From JACVRW01 sp034664125 (GTDB lineage Bacteria > Actinomycetota > Thermoleophilia > Solirubrobacterales > Thermoleophilaceae), in NCBI GenBank assembly GCA_034664125.1, contig JAXDIG010000040.1:1-64000 (forward strand): 64,000 nucleotides of DNA. The letters run 5' to 3'. Below the pieces are notes generated by a model, which was not told where the DNA came from, searched no databases, and saw only the letters and a program-made list of their open reading frames with translations. This document shows positions 33,653 through 41,577 of this stretch, piece by piece. The first letter of the stretch is position 1. Each line of letters starts with the position of its first letter. The position numbers were made by a program, and so were the translations under genes.

Positions 33653-34530
33653 TCGATCCCGAGCCGGTCGAGCAGCGCCTCGTCGCGCCGCCAGCCCTTG
33701 CGCACGCGCACGCGCAGGTCCAGGTGCACACGGCGGCCGAGCAGCTGCTCGATCTCCTTGCGCGCGGCGGTGCCGACGGCCTTCACCATCCGCCCGCCCG
33801 CTCCGACCAGGATGCCCTTCTGCGACTCGGTTTCGGCCCACATGCGGGCGCGCACCACGAGCAGGCCGTCCTCGCGCTCCTCCAGCTCGTCGACCTCCAC
33901 CTCCACCGCGTGCGGCAGCTCCTCGCGCGTGCGCAGCAGCACCTGCTCGCGCACCAGCTCGGCGATGCGCACCAGCTCGGGCTGGTCGCTCTGATCCTCG
34001 CGCGGATAGAGGAATGGACCCTCGGGCAGCAGGGAGACGAGGTGCTCCACGAGCGGGTCCAGCCCGGCGCCGCTGCGGGCGCTGATCGGGAAGATCTCGC
34101 CGTTCACGCCGAGGCCGGCGGCCGCGTCCAGCGCGGTCACGGTGCGCGGCTGGTCGAGCCGGTCGATCTTGTTGAGCGCCGTCACCGCGGGCACCCTGGC
34201 GTTCTCGATGGCGGCGGCGATGAAGCGGTCGCCGGGGCCGATCTGCTGCTCGCCGTTCAGCACGAACAGCACCGCGTCGGAGTCGGCCAGCACGCTGTCC
34301 ACGCGGCGCTGCATGCGCTCGGTGAGCGGATCGCGCGGCCGCTGGACACCGGGCAGGTCGACCAGCACCAGCTGCCAGTCGGGCCCGGTGGCGATGCCGC
34401 GGATCTCCCGGCGCGTGGTCTGGGGCTTGTCCGAGACGATCGCGACCTTGTCGCCGACGATCCGGTTGACGAGCGTCGACTTGCCGGCGTTGGGGCGGCC
34501 CGCGAGCGCCACGAAGCCCGAGCGGGTCAC
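33649..34530 (-). CDS. era: GTPase Era
   Basis: Ribosome-assembly GTPase binding 16S rRNA near its 3' end; 293 residues. G1 GRPNAGKST (11-19), switch VSDKPQTTRREIRGI, G3 VDLPG, G4 LNKID, G5 SARSG, then a KH domain (about 215-290) with GILVGAGGRMVKAVGTAARKEIEQLLG. G3 reads DLPG where most Era proteins have DTPG. GTG 34530 overlaps the ybeY stop as GTGA. Confidence 0.96.
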   Translation of the reverse strand: MTRSGFVALAGRPNAGKSTLVNRIVGDKVAIVSDKPQTTRREIRGIATGPDWQLVLVDLPGVQRPRDPLTERMQRRVDSVLADSDAVLFVLNGEQQIGPGDRFIAAAIENARVPAVTALNKIDRLDQPRTVTALDAAAGLGVNGEIFPISARSGAGLDPLVEHLVSLLPEGPFLYPREDQSDQPELVRIAELVREQVLLRTREELPHAVEVEVDELEEREDGLLVVRARMWAETESQKGILVGAGGRMVKAVGTAARKEIEQLLGRRVHLDLRVRVRKGWRRDEALLDRLGIE

Positions 34531-34892
34531 AGCGCCTCCAGCACGCGCGCCTGGAGCGCGAGCATCTCGCCGCCGTCGGCCTCGTGGTCGTAACCGCACA
34601 GGTGAAGCACCCCGTGCACCACCGCCTCGGTCAGATCCTCTGTGTGGTCGGGACAGATGACGACATCTCCCAGCTCGCGCGGCTCAACGGCAGGCCCGGC
34701 CTCATCGACTGGGAAGGACAGCACGTCCGTGGGCCGGTCGCGTCCCCGGTGCTCGCGGTTGAGCTGGCGGATGCGCTCCGCGTCGACCAGCTGGATCGCC
34801 AGATGCCCATCCCCGACCCCGGCCGCGGCCAGGGTTGCGAGCGCCGGCGACCGCAGCTCCTCGGGCGCCTCGATGAGATCGAGCTCGATCAG
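34527..34892 (-). CDS. ybeY: Endoribonuclease YbeY, apparent CTG start
   Basis: rRNA maturation endonuclease; zinc motif HGVLHLCGYDHEAD is intact (H...H.....H). Translating upstream from GTG 34724 continues the family without a break: RGRDRPTDVLSFP, VDAERIRQLNREH, and back to LIELDLIEAPEELRSPAL. Between the phoH stop (34911-34913, same frame) and the conserved DVLSFP motif there is no ATG, GTG or TTG in frame. The best start is CTG at 34892, giving 121 residues, a normal size. Starting at GTG 34724 would leave only 65 residues and remove half the domain. Confidence 0.75.
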   Translation of the reverse strand: MIELDLIEAPEELRSPALATLAAAGVGDGHLAIQLVDAERIRQLNREHRGRDRPTDVLSFPVDEAGPAVEPRELGDVVICPDHTEDLTEAVVHGVLHLCGYDHEADGGEMLALQARVLEAL

Positions 34893-34910
34893 CTCAGGCC
34901 GCCAAGGGCC

Positions 34911-35887
<977 letters not shown>

Positions 35888-35888
<1 letters not shown>

Positions 35889-36319
35889 TAGGGGGTCAAC
35901 TTCTCCTTGACGGCCGCGCTGACGCGCTTGCCGTCGGCGCGCCCCTTGACCTGCGGCATCACGAGCGCCATCACCTTGCCCATCTCCTTGGGGGAGCTGG
36001 CGCCCGACTCGGCCACGGCGTCACCCACGATCGCCTCCAGCTCCTCGTCTGAGATCTGCTCGGGCATGTAGGAGCCGATCAGCTCCGCCTCGCGCTCCTC
36101 GGCCTCGGCCCGGTCGGTGCGCCCGCCGTCGCGGTAGGCCTCCGCGGCCTCGAAGCGGCGCTTGCGCTCGCGCTGGAGCACCTCGAGCTCCTCCGCGCCG
36201 TTCTCCTTCGCGGCCTTCTGCAGCTCGTTGACGATCAGGCGCAGCGCGTGGACGCGCTCGCGCTCGCCGGCCTTCATGGCGTCCTTCACGTCATCCTGGA
36301 TCTGGATCAGCAGCGACAT
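35888..36319 (-). CDS. GatB/YqeY domain protein
   Basis: 143 residues, helical. LLIQIQDDVKDAMKAGE at the start, LRLIVNELQKAAKE, EREAELIGSYMPEQISDEEL and the C-terminal MGKVMALVMPQVKGRADGKRVS match the YqeY family, related to the tail domain of the GatB amidotransferase subunit and thought to bind tRNA. Function in cells is not settled. ATG 36319 with TAGACT 9 bases upstream; first gene of the phoH-ybeY-era message. Confidence 0.92.
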
Positions 36320-36328
36320 CTGGGTGCA

Positions 36329-36334
36329 AGTCTA
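36329..36334 (-). promoter_or_regulatory. -10 box for yqeY-phoH-ybeY-era
   Basis: TAGACT (complement of 36329-36334) ends 9 bases before ATG 36319, giving a leader of about 2 bases. CCTCC next to it pairs the wrong way for a ribosome site. Confidence 0.4.
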
Positions 36335-36387
36335 GGAGGCTCGGGGATCACCGGCGAGAAGATCGGGTTGGCGGCTTCATCCGCTTC

Positions 36388-36407
36388 TTGGCTAAGCTTG
36401 GCTAAGC
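36388..36407 (+). promoter_or_regulatory. Tandem 10-base operator candidate before the Phd gene
   Basis: TTGGCTAAGC occurs twice in perfect tandem (36388-36397, 36398-36407), ending one base before the ATG at 36409, with an AAGCTT palindrome at the junction. Phd-type antitoxins repress their own operon by binding repeated or palindromic sites over the promoter, so this is the likely operator. TAAGCT (36393-36398) could be the -10. Confidence 0.55.
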
Positions 36408-36408
36408 C

Positions 36409-36645
36409 ATGAGGCAGGTCAACGTCCACGAGGCGAAAACGCAGCTCTCGCGCCTTCTCCAGGAAGTGGAGGACGGCGAGGAGATCGTGATCGCGCGCAA
36501 CGGCGAGCCCGTGGCCAAGCTCGTGCGCCACGAGCCCGAGCGCAAGCCGCGCGAGCCCGGGTGGGCAGAGGGGCGAATCGAGATCCTCGAAGGCTTCGAC
36601 GAGTACGACGAGCAGATCGCGCGCGCCTTCGGCATGCTCGATTGA
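36409..36645 (+). CDS. Antitoxin, Phd/YefM family
   Basis: 78-residue DNA-binding antitoxin. VNVHEAKTQLSRLLQEVEDGEEIVIARNGEPVAKL is the full Phd/YefM fold signature (EAKTQLSRLL and IARNGEPVA cores); the C-terminal 30 residues (EGRIEILEGFDEYDEQIARAF) form the toxin-neutralising tail. The stop overlaps the toxin start as TTGA. It should repress its own promoter. Confidence 0.93.
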   Translation: MRQVNVHEAKTQLSRLLQEVEDGEEIVIARNGEPVAKLVRHEPERKPREPGWAEGRIEILEGFDEYDEQIARAFGMLD

Positions 36646-37016
36646 GGCTTCTCCTCGACACCCACGTCCTGATCTGGTGGTCGGTCCGGGCCAGCCTGTC
36701 GCCAGCGGCCACGGAGGCGCTGCTCACACCAGACAACGACGTCCTCGTCAGTGCGGCGAGCGTGTGGGAAGCGGAGATCAAAGCCGCGGCTGGGAAGCTG
36801 CGCATCGAAGCCGACCTCGAGCGGGAGCCCGCCGAGCACGGCTTCCGGCCGCTCGACATCACCGCCGGACACACCGTGGCCGCGGCTCGACTTCCCCGCC
36901 ACCACGGCGACCCTTTCGACCGCATGCTGATCGCCCAGGCGCAGCTCGAGGGGCTGACGATCGTGACCCGCGACCCGGTCTTCGCCCGCTACCAGGTGGC
37001 GGTGCTCGCGGCTTAG
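36642..37016 (+). CDS. vapC: PIN-domain ribonuclease toxin, VapC family
   Basis: 124-residue PIN nuclease, partner of the Phd antitoxin. Acidic metal-binding residues are visible in LLLDTHVLIWW (Asp6), SVWEAEIKAAAGKL (Glu) and HGDPFDRMLIAQA (Asp), with LTIVTRD at the end: a complete, probably active toxin. Start is TTG 36642, overlapping the antitoxin stop by four bases (TTGA), so toxin synthesis depends on antitoxin translation. Its TAG overlaps the convergent TAA of the cyclase gene. Confidence 0.93.
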   Translation: MRLLLDTHVLIWWSVRASLSPAATEALLTPDNDVLVSAASVWEAEIKAAAGKLRIEADLEREPAEHGFRPLDITAGHTVAAARLPRHHGDPFDRMLIAQAQLEGLTIVTRDPVFARYQVAVLAA

Positions 37017-37774
37017 CCCTCGAGGATCGCCACGACGCGCGCCGGCGCGCCGCTGCCGCCCACGATGCGCAGCGGGAAGCACGCGACCTTGAAGCCCGTG
37101 GCGGGCAGCTGGTCGAGATTCACCAGGCGCTCGATCTGGGAGTAGGGCAGGTCGGCCTGGTGCGCCGCCCAGAACACGCCCGGCTCGTCGCGCTCGATCG
37201 CCTGCTGGGCCTGCATGTGCAGCGGCGCGTCCCAGCCCCAGGCGTCGATGCCCATCACGCGCACGCCGCGCTCCCATAGCCAGCGGGTGGCCGCGAGCGT
37301 CACACCCGGCCCGAGCGCCATGTAGCCCGGCTCGCCGTAGTGGACGTCGCGCCCGGTGCGCACGAGCACGATGTCCAGCTCCGCCAGCTCGTGCCCGATG
37401 CGCTCGAGCTCGGCCTCGAAGTCCGGCACCTCGATCGCCTCGCCGTCGCCCTTGGCGGTCATGTCCAGCACCACGCCGTCCGAGAAGAACCACTCGAGCG
37501 GCAGCCGGTCGATCGTCTCGGCCGGCTCGCCCTCGACCGTCGAGTTGTAGTGCCAGGGCGCGTCGACGTGGGTGGAGCTGTGCGTGCCGAAGTGGGTGAA
37601 CGTCTCCATGGCCCAGCCCTCGCCGTCGCGCAGGAGCCGCCGCGGCACGCCGAGCAGGGCCTCGATCTGAGCGGCGCCCTGGGCGTGATCCTGAAACTCG
37701 ATGTCGGTGCGGAGCACGTCGGGAGTCTCCGCCGGGCTCTGGGTGATCGGCGCGGTGAGGTCGACAAACCGCAT
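37013..37774 (-). CDS. Cyclase-family metal hydrolase (kynurenine formamidase-like)
   Basis: 253 residues of the Cyclase/KynB family (PF04199 type), metal-dependent amide or lactone hydrolases. The signature HFGTHSSTHVDAPWHY supplies metal-binding His/Asp, and VRTGRDVHYGEPGYMALGPG and IDAWGWDAPLHMQ line the active site. KynB would fit tryptophan catabolism, but the family covers other substrates and no other kynurenine gene is nearby. ATG 37774, TAGGGT box 6 bases upstream. Confidence 0.85.
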   Translation of the reverse strand: MRFVDLTAPITQSPAETPDVLRTDIEFQDHAQGAAQIEALLGVPRRLLRDGEGWAMETFTHFGTHSSTHVDAPWHYNSTVEGEPAETIDRLPLEWFFSDGVVLDMTAKGDGEAIEVPDFEAELERIGHELAELDIVLVRTGRDVHYGEPGYMALGPGVTLAATRWLWERGVRVMGIDAWGWDAPLHMQAQQAIERDEPGVFWAAHQADLPYSQIERLVNLDQLPATGFKVACFPLRIVGGSGAPARVVAILEG

Positions 37775-37780
37775 GCGGCG

Positions 37781-37786
37781 ACCCTA
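37781..37786 (-). promoter_or_regulatory. -10 box for the cyclase-family gene
   Basis: TAGGGT (complement of 37781-37786) lies exactly 6 bases before the ATG at 37774, consistent with a leaderless mRNA. No ribosome binding site is present. Confidence 0.45.
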
Positions 37787-37794
37787 CACCGGCG

Positions 37795-38595
37795 CTAGGG
37801 CGGGGTAAGCAGCAGCGCGCTCCAGCCGAGCGACGAGAGGCGGCGGCGCTCCACGAGCGGCCCGAACGCGGCGGCCACCTCGTCGGCTTCCTCGTCCAGC
37901 AGGCCCGAGAGGACCAGCGCCCCGGGCTGCCGGTCGATCCGCTCCGCCACGCCCAGCAGCAGCGGGCGCATCAGGTTGGCGGCGACGGTGTCCGCGCGGG
38001 GTGGTGGCTGCTCGCGCAGGTTCACGCGCTCCACTCTTCCGAGCCGGACTCCGTTGGCGGCCGCGTTCGTGCTCGTGGCCTCGAGCGCCGCGAGCTCGTG
38101 GTCCACGGCCGTCACGGGCGCGAATCCGAGGCGGGCGGCGGCGATCGCCAGCACCCCGGAGCCGCAGCCGAGGTCTGCGAACGAGCCGCGCGGCTCGAGG
38201 CCGAGCATCAGCTCGAGCGAGAGGCGGGTGGTGGGATGCGCTCCCGTGCCGAACGCCTGGCCGGGATCGATCACAAGGTCGAGCGCGTCCGCGCGCGGCT
38301 CGGCCCAGGGCGGGCGCACCCACACGCGCCGCCCGACGAGCACGGGCTCGTGAAACCGCTTCCAGCGCTCCGCCCAGTCGTCCGGGACGGGCTCGCCGCT
38401 CACCCTCACCAGCACGCCGCCCACCTCGGCCTCGCCCGTGGGAAACGCCGGCAGCTCGCCCGGCGACCCGTACAGCGCGTACTCGACGAACCCCTCGCCG
38501 TCCACCTGCTCGACCCCCGCCGGCGCCAGCTCGAGCAGCGCGGCGAGCACCTGCTCGGCCGCCTCCGCGGGCGCCCGGAAGGCGAGCCGGATCAG
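37795..38595 (-). CDS. prmA: Ribosomal protein L11 methyltransferase, possible CTG start
   Basis: SAM-dependent methylation of L11. The catalytic domain has PGQAFGTGAHPTTRLSLELM and the SAM motif FADLGCGSGVLAIAAARLG, then NLMRPLLLGV. The frame reads back through LIRLAFRAPAEAAEQVLAAL, which matches the usual N-terminal beta strand. No ATG or TTG precedes it; CTG at 38595 overlaps the dnaJ stop as CTGA, the same 4-base geometry as the other couplings here, giving 266 residues. GTG at 38550 (251 residues) is the standard-codon alternative. VAANLM where most PrmA have V.ANI is a small deviation. Confidence 0.88.
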   Translation of the reverse strand: MIRLAFRAPAEAAEQVLAALLELAPAGVEQVDGEGFVEYALYGSPGELPAFPTGEAEVGGVLVRVSGEPVPDDWAERWKRFHEPVLVGRRVWVRPPWAEPRADALDLVIDPGQAFGTGAHPTTRLSLELMLGLEPRGSFADLGCGSGVLAIAAARLGFAPVTAVDHELAALEATSTNAAANGVRLGRVERVNLREQPPPRADTVAANLMRPLLLGVAERIDRQPGALVLSGLLDEEADEVAAAFGPLVERRRLSSLGWSALLLTPP

Positions 38596-39719
38596 CGGAA
38601 CGCGCGGCGCAGCTTGCCGACGATCGAGTCGTCGGCCGGCTCGCGCAGGTTGTCCTCGCCCAGCGACTCGTCCAGCTCGGTGAGCAGCTCGCGCTGGCGC
38701 GCCGTCAGGTTGCGCGGCACGAGCACGTTGAGCACCACCTGCTGATCGCCGCGGCCGCGCCGCCCGACGGCCGGCATGCCGCGACCGCGCAGCGTGACCA
38801 CCGTGCCGGGCTGGGTCCCCGCCGGCACGTCGAGCTGCTCCTCCCCGTCCAGCGTCGGCACGCTGACGGTCGTGCCCAGCGCCGCGGCGGGCGCCGGCAC
38901 GTCGACGACGGCGACGAGGTCGTTGCCGTCGCGCACGAAGCGCTCGTCCTCAGCCACGGAAACCAGCACGTAGAGGTCGCCGGGCGGGCCGCCGCGCTCG
39001 CCGGCGTGGCCGCGCCCCGTCAGGCGGATGCGCTGCTCGTCGGCGATGCCGGCCGGCACTTCCACGTCCAGCGTCTTGCGCGCCGCCTTGCGGCCGCGCC
39101 CGGCGCAGGCGGTGCAGGGCTGGGTGGGCACGCGCCCCTCCCCGCCGCACGTCTCGCAGACCTGTTCGCGCACGAGCTGGCCGAAAGCGGTCCGGCTGAC
39201 CGCCCGCACTCGGCCGGCGCCCTGGCAGGTTGTGCACGTGTGCACGTCCGACCCGGGCTCCGCGCGGCTGCCGCCGCAACGCTCGCAGGCGTCCACGAGG
39301 TCGTAGGCCACCTGGACGGTCTTGCCGCGCGCGGCCTCCTCCAGGGTGATCTGAGCCTCCACGCCGACGTCGCCGCCCTGCACGCGGCCGGCGGCCCCCC
39401 GGCCGCCGAACGCCCCGAGCGGGTCGCCGCCGAAGAACGCGTCGAAGATGTCCGCGAACGAGCCGAAGCCGTGCGCCGCGGAAGCGAAGCCGCGCGAGTC
39501 GAGCCCCTCGAAGCCGTAGCGGTCGTAGGTGGAGCGCCGCTCGGCGTCGGACAGGATCTCGTACGCCTCAGCGGCCTCCTTGAACTTCTCCTCGGCCTCC
39601 GGGTCGTGCCTGTTCACGTCCGGGTGCAGCTCGCGCGCCAGCCGGCGGAACGCCTTCTTGACCTCGGCTTCTGTGGCGTCGCGGGCCACGCCGAGCACCT
39701 CGTAGGGATCGCGGTTCAC
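38592..39719 (-). CDS. dnaJ: Chaperone DnaJ
   Basis: Hsp70 co-chaperone, 375 residues. J domain 1-70 with the HPD motif (ARELHPDVNRHD), a Gly/Phe-rich region with FGGRGAAG, four zinc-finger CxxCxGxG repeats (CERCGGSRA, CTTCQGAGRV, CETCGGEGRV, CTACAGRGRK), and the C-terminal substrate-binding domains (VPAGIADEQRIRLTGRGHAG). The first zinc repeat departs from CxxCxGxG at its last glycine. GTG 39719 overlaps the hrcA stop (GTGA), so it is expressed with its repressor. Confidence 0.96.
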   Translation of the reverse strand: MNRDPYEVLGVARDATEAEVKKAFRRLARELHPDVNRHDPEAEEKFKEAAEAYEILSDAERRSTYDRYGFEGLDSRGFASAAHGFGSFADIFDAFFGGDPLGAFGGRGAAGRVQGGDVGVEAQITLEEAARGKTVQVAYDLVDACERCGGSRAEPGSDVHTCTTCQGAGRVRAVSRTAFGQLVREQVCETCGGEGRVPTQPCTACAGRGRKAARKTLDVEVPAGIADEQRIRLTGRGHAGERGGPPGDLYVLVSVAEDERFVRDGNDLVAVVDVPAPAAALGTTVSVPTLDGEEQLDVPAGTQPGTVVTLRGRGMPAVGRRGRGDQQVVLNVLVPRNLTARQRELLTELDESLGEDNLREPADDSIVGKLRRAFR

Positions 39720-40741
39720 TCGTCGTAAACCTCGGCGACGAAGCGCGACAGCTCGCGCGCGGCCTCGCGGACGGCGCCGATCGCGCCGGGATAGTCCATT
39801 CGCACGGGGCCGATGACCGAGACGGCGCCGAGGTTGCGCCGCGCCAGCCCGTAGTTGGCCGCGACGATCGAAACCGACTGCAGCTCGGGGGTCGGGTTCT
39901 CCTCCCCGATGCGCAGGTAGACGCTCGGCTCGGTCAGAGAGGCGCGCAGCACCCCCAGCAGCGCGCGCCGGTGCTCGAGCACCTCCATGAGCCCCGCGAT
40001 CTGCGACAGCTCCTGGAAGCGGTGCTCGGACAGCAGACGCGCCGCGCCATCCATGAAGAGGTTGTTCTCGGCCGTCTGCTCCAGCTCGGTGAAGGCCGGC
40101 GCGAGCGTCGCGAGGAAGTCGTGCTCGGCGGTCGACAGGGCCGGGTCGTTCAGCCGGGCGAGCAGCATGCGCGAGCCGACGTCCATGTTGCCGAGCTCCT
40201 CGTTGAGGTAGCTGGCCGCCCAGGCGACCAGCCCGCTGTCGACCGGCTCGTCATAGGAGATCACGCGCTTCGTCACGCCGCCCGTCGACGTGATCACGAC
40301 CACCATCGCCACCTGGGGCTGCAGCAGCAGCACCTCGACGCGGTGGATGGTGGCCGTCTCGATCGGCGGAGCCGTGACCAGCGCGAGCAGGTTGGTGACC
40401 TGCGAGAGCTGCTCGGTGGTCGCCCGCATGGCCTCGTCGACCTCGCGGCGCATCGCGGTCAGCTCGACTCGCCCGCGTGGAACCGGGAGATGACCGTCCG
40501 ACAGCAGCTCGTCGACGTAGAAGCGGTACCCGCGGTCGGTTGGCACCCGACCGGCTGAGGTGTGGGGGTGCTCGAGCAGGCCGGCCTGCTCCAGCTGGGC
40601 GAGCTCGGCGCGCACGGTCGACGGCCCCCAGGGCACGTCGCCTTGCTCGGCGATCCACTTGGAGCCGACCGGCTGGTCCAGCTCGACGTGCGCCTGGACC
40701 AGTGTCCTCAGGATGAAGCGCTGGCGGGAGGTGATCTCCAC
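39716..40741 (-). CDS. hrcA: Heat-inducible transcription repressor HrcA
   Basis: 341 residues. N-terminal winged helix (LTSRQRFIL-like TSRQRFILRTLVQAH, VGSKWIAEQ, SSTVR-like PSTVRAELAQLEQAGLLEHPHTSAGRVPTDRGYRFYVD, of which AGRVPTDRGYRFYVD is diagnostic), then the GAF-like dimerisation domain ending VSVIGPVRMDYPGAIGAV. It normally binds CIRCE to control groE/dnaK; no CIRCE is visible just upstream here. GTG 40741 with TAGATT 7 bases upstream. Confidence 0.95.
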   Translation of the reverse strand: MEITSRQRFILRTLVQAHVELDQPVGSKWIAEQGDVPWGPSTVRAELAQLEQAGLLEHPHTSAGRVPTDRGYRFYVDELLSDGHLPVPRGRVELTAMRREVDEAMRATTEQLSQVTNLLALVTAPPIETATIHRVEVLLLQPQVAMVVVITSTGGVTKRVISYDEPVDSGLVAWAASYLNEELGNMDVGSRMLLARLNDPALSTAEHDFLATLAPAFTELEQTAENNLFMDGAARLLSEHRFQELSQIAGLMEVLEHRRALLGVLRASLTEPSVYLRIGEENPTPELQSVSIVAANYGLARRNLGAVSVIGPVRMDYPGAIGAVREAARELSRFVAEVYDE

Positions 40742-40748
40742 GCCTTCT

Positions 40749-40754
40749 AATCTA
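40749..40754 (-). promoter_or_regulatory. -10 box for hrcA-dnaJ-prmA
   Basis: TAGATT (complement of 40749-40754) ends 7 bases before GTG 40741 and overlaps the stop of the MaoC gene upstream. AGAAGG in the spacer could instead act as a ribosome site on a longer message. Confidence 0.4.
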
Positions 40755-41123
40755 AGCGGTAGCGAGCTCGGCTTCGGCGTTCTTGATGATCTTCTTGTCG
40801 CCCTGCACGGCCTCGAGGCCCAGCACGGTGCGGCCGTCGCGCTCCTCGGTGTCCGCTCCCGTGACCACGATCTCCTGCTCCGGGAGCCCCATTCCGCGGA
40901 ACTGGACGGACAGCCGCCGCAGGGAGCGCGGGTCGCCGCCGGCCGCCTGGGTGCAGGCGCGCGCCACCTGCGCCATCGAGTAGAGGCCGTGCAGGATGTT
41001 CGACGGCAGGCCGACCTGCCTCGCGAACTCGGGGTCGATGTGAATCGGGTTGAAGTCCCCGGACGCGCCGGCGTAGCGGTGCGGCAGGTACTTGTCGGGC
41101 GTCACCTTGAGCTCGACCTGCAT
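40752..41123 (-). CDS. MaoC-like hydratase, HadB-type subunit
   Basis: 123-residue hot-dog-fold hydratase. YAGASGDFNPIHIDPEFARQVG contains the catalytic Asp/His pair of (R)-specific enoyl hydratases (SGDFNPIH core), and NILHGLYSMAQVARA is the central helix. Together with the partner encoded just upstream (one-base gap) it resembles the HadAB heterodimer that dehydrates 3-hydroxyacyl-ACP in type II fatty acid synthesis. No mycolate genes are in view, so the chain-length role is open. Confidence 0.85.
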   Translation of the reverse strand: MQVELKVTPDKYLPHRYAGASGDFNPIHIDPEFARQVGLPSNILHGLYSMAQVARACTQAAGGDPRSLRRLSVQFRGMGLPEQEIVVTGADTEERDGRTVLGLEAVQGDKKIIKNAEAELATA

Positions 41124-41124
41124 G

Positions 41125-41565
41125 TCAGACCCCCCTCACGATGTTGGTCCAGGTGCCGCGCACGACCTCTTGGTCGTCCTGGTTGCGCGACACCGACTCG
41201 AAGACGTAGAAGCCCATGCCGCCGCGCTCGGAGATGTCCTTGACGCTCGTCTCGGTGGTGATCGTGTCGCCGGCGACTACGGGCTCGCCCCAGACGAACT
41301 CCTGGCCGCCGTGGACCATCATCGCGAAGTTGATGCCGACCTCCGGGTCGAGCACGGCCGGCCCGACCGCCCCGCCCGAGTAGACCACCGCGAACATCGG
41401 CGGTGCCGCGACGTCGCGGAAGCCGGCCGCCCTGGCCTGCTCGCGGTCGAAGTGGACGGGGTTGTCCTCGCCCACGGCCCAGGCGTACTCCTTGATCTTC
41501 TCCTTGCCGACCTCGTACCGAAACGGCGGGTAGGTCTTTCCCTTGGCGTCTGCGTTGACTGGCAT
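41125..41565 (-). CDS. MaoC-like dehydratase, HadA-type subunit
   Basis: 146 residues. FAS1-like dehydratase domain: YPPFRYEVGKEKIKEYAWAVGEDNPVHFD starts the hot dog, where VGEDNPVHFD occupies the place of the active loop but lacks the full hydratase motif, as in HadA-type partner subunits. GQEFVWGEPVVAGDTITTE is typical. It is followed after one base by the HadB-type gene, an arrangement that implies an obligate heterodimer. Confidence 0.85.
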   Translation of the reverse strand: MPVNADAKGKTYPPFRYEVGKEKIKEYAWAVGEDNPVHFDREQARAAGFRDVAAPPMFAVVYSGGAVGPAVLDPEVGINFAMMVHGGQEFVWGEPVVAGDTITTETSVKDISERGGMGFYVFESVSRNQDDQEVVRGTWTNIVRGV

Positions 41566-41577
41566 GCGGGCGGCAGC

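Noticed and set aside
37013..37774. Calling the cyclase-family gene kynB
   Set aside because: The metal motif fits the family, but no kynureninase or tryptophan dioxygenase gene is nearby, so the specific substrate is unsupported.
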